A DNA stretch of 64,000 nt, from NCBI RefSeq assembly GCF_003415675.1, contig NZ_QFZK01000014.1, positions 31,836 through 95,835 on the forward strand. Reading direction: 5' to 3'. The translations under genes and the position numbers were made by a program. The notes below the pieces were generated by a model. That model was not told the DNA's origin. It ran no database searches and saw nothing but the letters and a program-made list of their open reading frames with translations. Numbering within the stretch: position 1 is the first letter of the stretch; each line of letters starts with the position of its first letter. Below, piece by piece: positions 61,954-64,000 of the stretch. The DNA comes from Rhodoferax lacus. Its GTDB lineage: Bacteria; Pseudomonadota; Gammaproteobacteria; Burkholderiales; Burkholderiaceae_C.

Positions 61954-62214
61954 ATGTCTTTTCTCTCCTTTCTGTTGGGCGAAAAAAAGAAAACAGCTGG
62001 TGTCGCCAAGGAACGGCTGCAGATCATTCTGGCCCATGAGCGCAGTGGCCGCAGCGCCGCCACACCCAATTACCTGCCGGACCTGCAAAGAGACCTGGTG
62101 GCGGTGATCAGCAAGTACATCAAGATCAATCCCGATGACATCAAGGTGCATCTGGAACGTCAGGACAACCTGGAAGTCCTGGAAGTCAAGATCGAGTTGC
62201 CAGACGCCCGTTAA
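61954..62214 (+). CDS. minE: Cell division topological specificity factor MinE
   Basis: 86 residues from [20 protein letters not shown], with the anti-MinCD helix [13 protein letters not shown] and the dimer domain [17 protein letters not shown]. It stimulates MinD ATPase to produce pole-to-pole oscillation. GGAGGGAAATAACACC is the ribosome binding site, 4 bases after the minD stop. Confidence 0.96.
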   Translation: MSFLSFLLGEKKKTAGVAKERLQIILAHERSGRSAATPNYLPDLQRDLVAVISKYIKINPDDIKVHLERQDNLEVLEVKIELPDAR

Positions 62215-62249
62215 GAGCGCTTGGGCAATGTAGCGATGAGCCGGTGCAA

Positions 62250-63111
62250 TCAGGCCGGCGCGCTTACCAATTCAATCTGTTTGCGTTTGGCATCCATGTC
62301 TGCATCGCTGTCCGCATAGCGCAACGCAATGGCCTGGATTTCATCCTGGATAGACAAGAACGCGTCCACCATATCGGGATCAAAGTGGCTTCCCCGTCCG
62401 TCCTTGATGATGGCAATGGCTTTGCCGTGCGGCATGCTGTCTTTGTAGACGCGCCGGCTGATCAGTGCGTCATAGACATCGGCCACGGCCATGACGCGGG
62501 CGGACACGGGAATGGCCTCGCCCTTCAGACCCAGAGGGTAGCCGGAGCCGTCCCACTTTTCCTGATGGCCATAGGCAATTTCCTTGGCTATCGACAGGAA
62601 GTCAACCTGTAAGCCCAATGAGTTTTCTGCGGCCTGAATGGCGTCGCGTCCCAGGGTGGTGTGGGTCTTCATGATCTCGAACTCGGCCGGCTCAAAACGG
62701 CCAGGTTTGAGCAGGATGCGGTCGGGAATGCCGACCTTGCCGATGTCATGCAAAGGTGCTGATTTGAAGATCATTTCAATCATGCCGTCAGTCAAATAGG
62801 CGCGAAAGCGGGGATGGTTCTGCAGTTTGCTGGTAAGCGCCTTGACATAGAACTGGGTCCTGCGGATGTGGTTGCCGGTATCGGAATCGCGGGTTTCCGC
62901 CAGTGAGGCCATGGCTTGTATGGTGACGTCCTGGATGGCGGTGAGTTCGCGGGTGCGCCGGGCTACCTCATCTTCCAGATAGGCCGTCTTGTCGGTCAGA
63001 AAATCTGCGTGGGCTTTGGCCACCAGGTGGGTTTTGACCCGTGCTTCGAGTATGGGCGGACTGATGGGTTTGGTGATGTAGTCCGAAGCACCCAAGCTCA
63101 GGCCCTTGCGT
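62250..63111 (-). pseudogene. Response regulator with HD-GYP domain, cut by an IS3-family element
   Basis: About 287 residues of the C-terminal part remain. A receiver-domain end (LGASDYITKPISPPILEARV) is followed by a full HD-GYP domain: TRDSDTGNHIRRTQ, LHDIGKVGIPDRILLKPG and GSGYPLGLKG. All metal ligands are present, so cyclic-di-GMP hydrolysis was likely. Upstream the frame runs straight into insertion-sequence DNA at about 63111, and the phospho-acceptor part of the receiver is missing. It may survive as a truncated protein or be dead. Confidence 0.75.
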
Positions 63112-63153
63112 TGGTAATCCCACCGATTTCCACTGAACCTAAAAGTAGAACAG

Positions 63154-63981
63154 TTATGCAGCCATGGCCAGATGCTGCTTTGGGGTGAAACCGCCCAGGG
63201 CCATATTTGGGCGGTCGTGATTGTAGGACCACATCCATTGGGTGGCGAAGTCCTGAACTTCTTCAATGCTGGACCAGTAATACTGGGATAACCACTCGTA
63301 GCGAACCGTCCTGTTGAACCGCTCGACATAAGCGTTCTGCTGCGGCTTGCCAGGCTGAATGTATTCAAACCGGATGCCCCATTCTTTGGCCCAGTTTTGG
63401 ATGGTGCCACTGATGTTCTCTGGCCCGTTATCGCATCGAATCACCTGCGGTTTGCCGCGCCACGAAATGATCTGCTTCAAGGCCCGGATCACCCTCTCCG
63501 AGGGCAGTGAGAAGTCCACCTCAATGCCCAGTGCTTCACGGTTGAAATCATCAATGACATTGAACAGCCGCAGGTTCCTGCCATCTTCCAACTTGTCGTG
63601 CATAAAGTCCATCGACCAGACCTGATTGATGGTCTGGGGCACCGCCAAGGGCTCAGGCTTCTCACGCACCAGGCGCTTCCTGGGCTTGATGCGCAGGTTC
63701 AATTCCAACTCACGGTAGATGCGGTACACGCGTTTGTGGTTCCAACCGAAGCTCTTCACATTGCGCAGGTACAGGTAGCAGAGGCCAAAGCCCCAGTTGC
63801 GGTGGTTATCCGTCAGGCGGATCAGCCAGTCGGCGATGACCGCGTTCTCAGCGTCCTGTTTGGGTTCGTATCGGTAGCAGGACTCGCTGACCATAAACGC
63901 AGCGCAGGCCAGCCTTATGGGGACGCTGCGCATCAGAACTGCACGTTGGGCCATCTCGCGCCGGCGAGACGGCCTCACCAC
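63154..63981 (-). CDS. IS3-family transposase OrfB
   Basis: 275 residues in this frame, made as an OrfAB fusion by frameshifting. The HTH_21 region ([17 protein letters not shown]) is followed by an rve integrase core with the DDE triad: D in [10 protein letters not shown] in IRCDNGPE, E in [10 protein letters not shown]. The C terminus [15 protein letters not shown] is typical of the family. No stop or missing catalytic residue is seen, so the transposase should be active. Confidence 0.92.
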   Translation of the reverse strand: MVRPSRRREMAQRAVLMRSVPIRLACAAFMVSESCYRYEPKQDAENAVIADWLIRLTDNHRNWGFGLCYLYLRNVKSFGWNHKRVYRIYRELELNLRIKPRKRLVREKPEPLAVPQTINQVWSMDFMHDKLEDGRNLRLFNVIDDFNREALGIEVDFSLPSERVIRALKQIISWRGKPQVIRCDNGPENISGTIQNWAKEWGIRFEYIQPGKPQQNAYVERFNRTVRYEWLSQYYWSSIEEVQDFATQWMWSYNHDRPNMALGGFTPKQHLAMAA

Positions 63982-64000
63982 TTTTTTGCGAGGGCCTCGG
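63975..64000 (-). CDS. IS3-family OrfA, C-terminal end only
   Basis: The last codons of orfA enter from the window edge and read EALAKKW followed by TGA at 63975-63977. This overlaps the orfB frame, the normal IS3 layout. The rest of orfA, including its helix-turn-helix, is outside the window. Confidence 0.7.
63981..63987 (-). promoter_or_regulatory. A6G slippery heptamer for -1 frameshifting
   Basis: AAAAAAG on the minus strand lies 3 bases before the orfA stop. Slippage by -1 here moves ribosomes from orfA into the orfB frame to make the OrfAB transposase, as known for the IS3 family. Confidence 0.85.

Larger units (their letters stand above)
63112..64000 (-). mobile_element. IS3-family insertion sequence (partial, continues past window end)
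   Basis: The left boundary is set at TGGTAATCCCACCGATTTCC, because IS3 ends begin with TG and the host gene reading frame stops matching there; the other end is outside the window, so target duplications cannot be checked. It contains orfB, the end of orfA and a programmed frameshift signal. It interrupts the HD-GYP response-regulator gene. Confidence 0.7.

Overview
The window is about 64 kb of GC-rich bacterial chromosome, almost certainly from a betaproteobacterium of the Comamonadaceae (Rhodoferax/Polaromonas/Acidovorax type). This rests on protein style, the mnmG-rsmG-LysE-parA-parB order, cys and tau gene organisation, a family 2A encapsulin cluster, and a short GC-rich dispersed repeat that I associate with this family. 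No rRNA, tRNA or CRISPR was seen.

Layout. 0-2.3 kb: end of a FadL-type porin, HNH nuclease, putative 2OG-Fe(II) oxygenase, cytochrome b561. 2.3-6.0 kb (minus): a sulfonate-type ABC transporter whose leading gene, a TauD-family dioxygenase, is broken by an 8-bp tandem duplication. 6.2-11.6 kb: NmrA-like reductase with divergent AraC regulator, two EamA transporters, a small membrane protein and a VapBC module. 11.6-16.4 kb (plus): rhodanese, serine acetyltransferase EpsC, encapsulin shell SrpI and its cysteine desulfurase cargo, closed by a clear terminator. 16.4-20.3 kb (minus): DUF2934 protein, tauC-tauB-tauA and a cysteine-free Rrf2 regulator. 20.4-25.6 kb (plus): NhaR-like LysR, sulfate-binding protein, cysTWA. 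25.7-31.6 kb: AAA/DUF4143 ATPase, an AcoR-like sigma-54 activator with its target flavin monooxygenase, and a Phd/RelE-type module. 31.6-36.1 kb (minus): an ABC transporter with a RutR-like TetR regulator and a RutR-type operator, probably for pyrimidines. 36-45 kb (minus): DUF2726, cobalamin adenosyltransferase, degenerate HD-GYP, methyltransferase, parB, hydrolase, parA, LysE, rsmG and mnmG, with parS sites inside the last two. 45-59.8 kb: mixed housekeeping and accessory genes (GMC oxidoreductase, GST, MFS, hemerythrin, copper export, pirin, rdgC, Spy, NnrU, diguanylate cyclase). 59.8-60.3 kb: an AT-rich non-coding segment with DnaA boxes and a DnaA-trio-like tract. 60.3-62.2 kb: minCDE. 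62.2-64 kb: a response-regulator HD-GYP gene cut by an IS3-family element that runs off the window.

How it works together. The first 26 kb is mainly sulfur assimilation: sulfate uptake (sbp, cysTWA), two sulfonate transporters, O-acetylserine formation (epsC), and a sulfur-handling nanocompartment (srpI plus cysteine desulfurase). A shared 37-38-bp site (CGG-N6-CATAAGCAA, ten free bases, then NNTC[C/G]TTNG) lies upstream of all five of these transcription units, plus one orphan copy. It looks like the operator of a CysB/SsuR-type LysR regulator and places the encapsulin cluster in the sulfur-starvation regulon. parAB, two parS sites and the DnaA-box cluster suggest that the right half of the window is near the chromosomal origin, although dnaA is not present.
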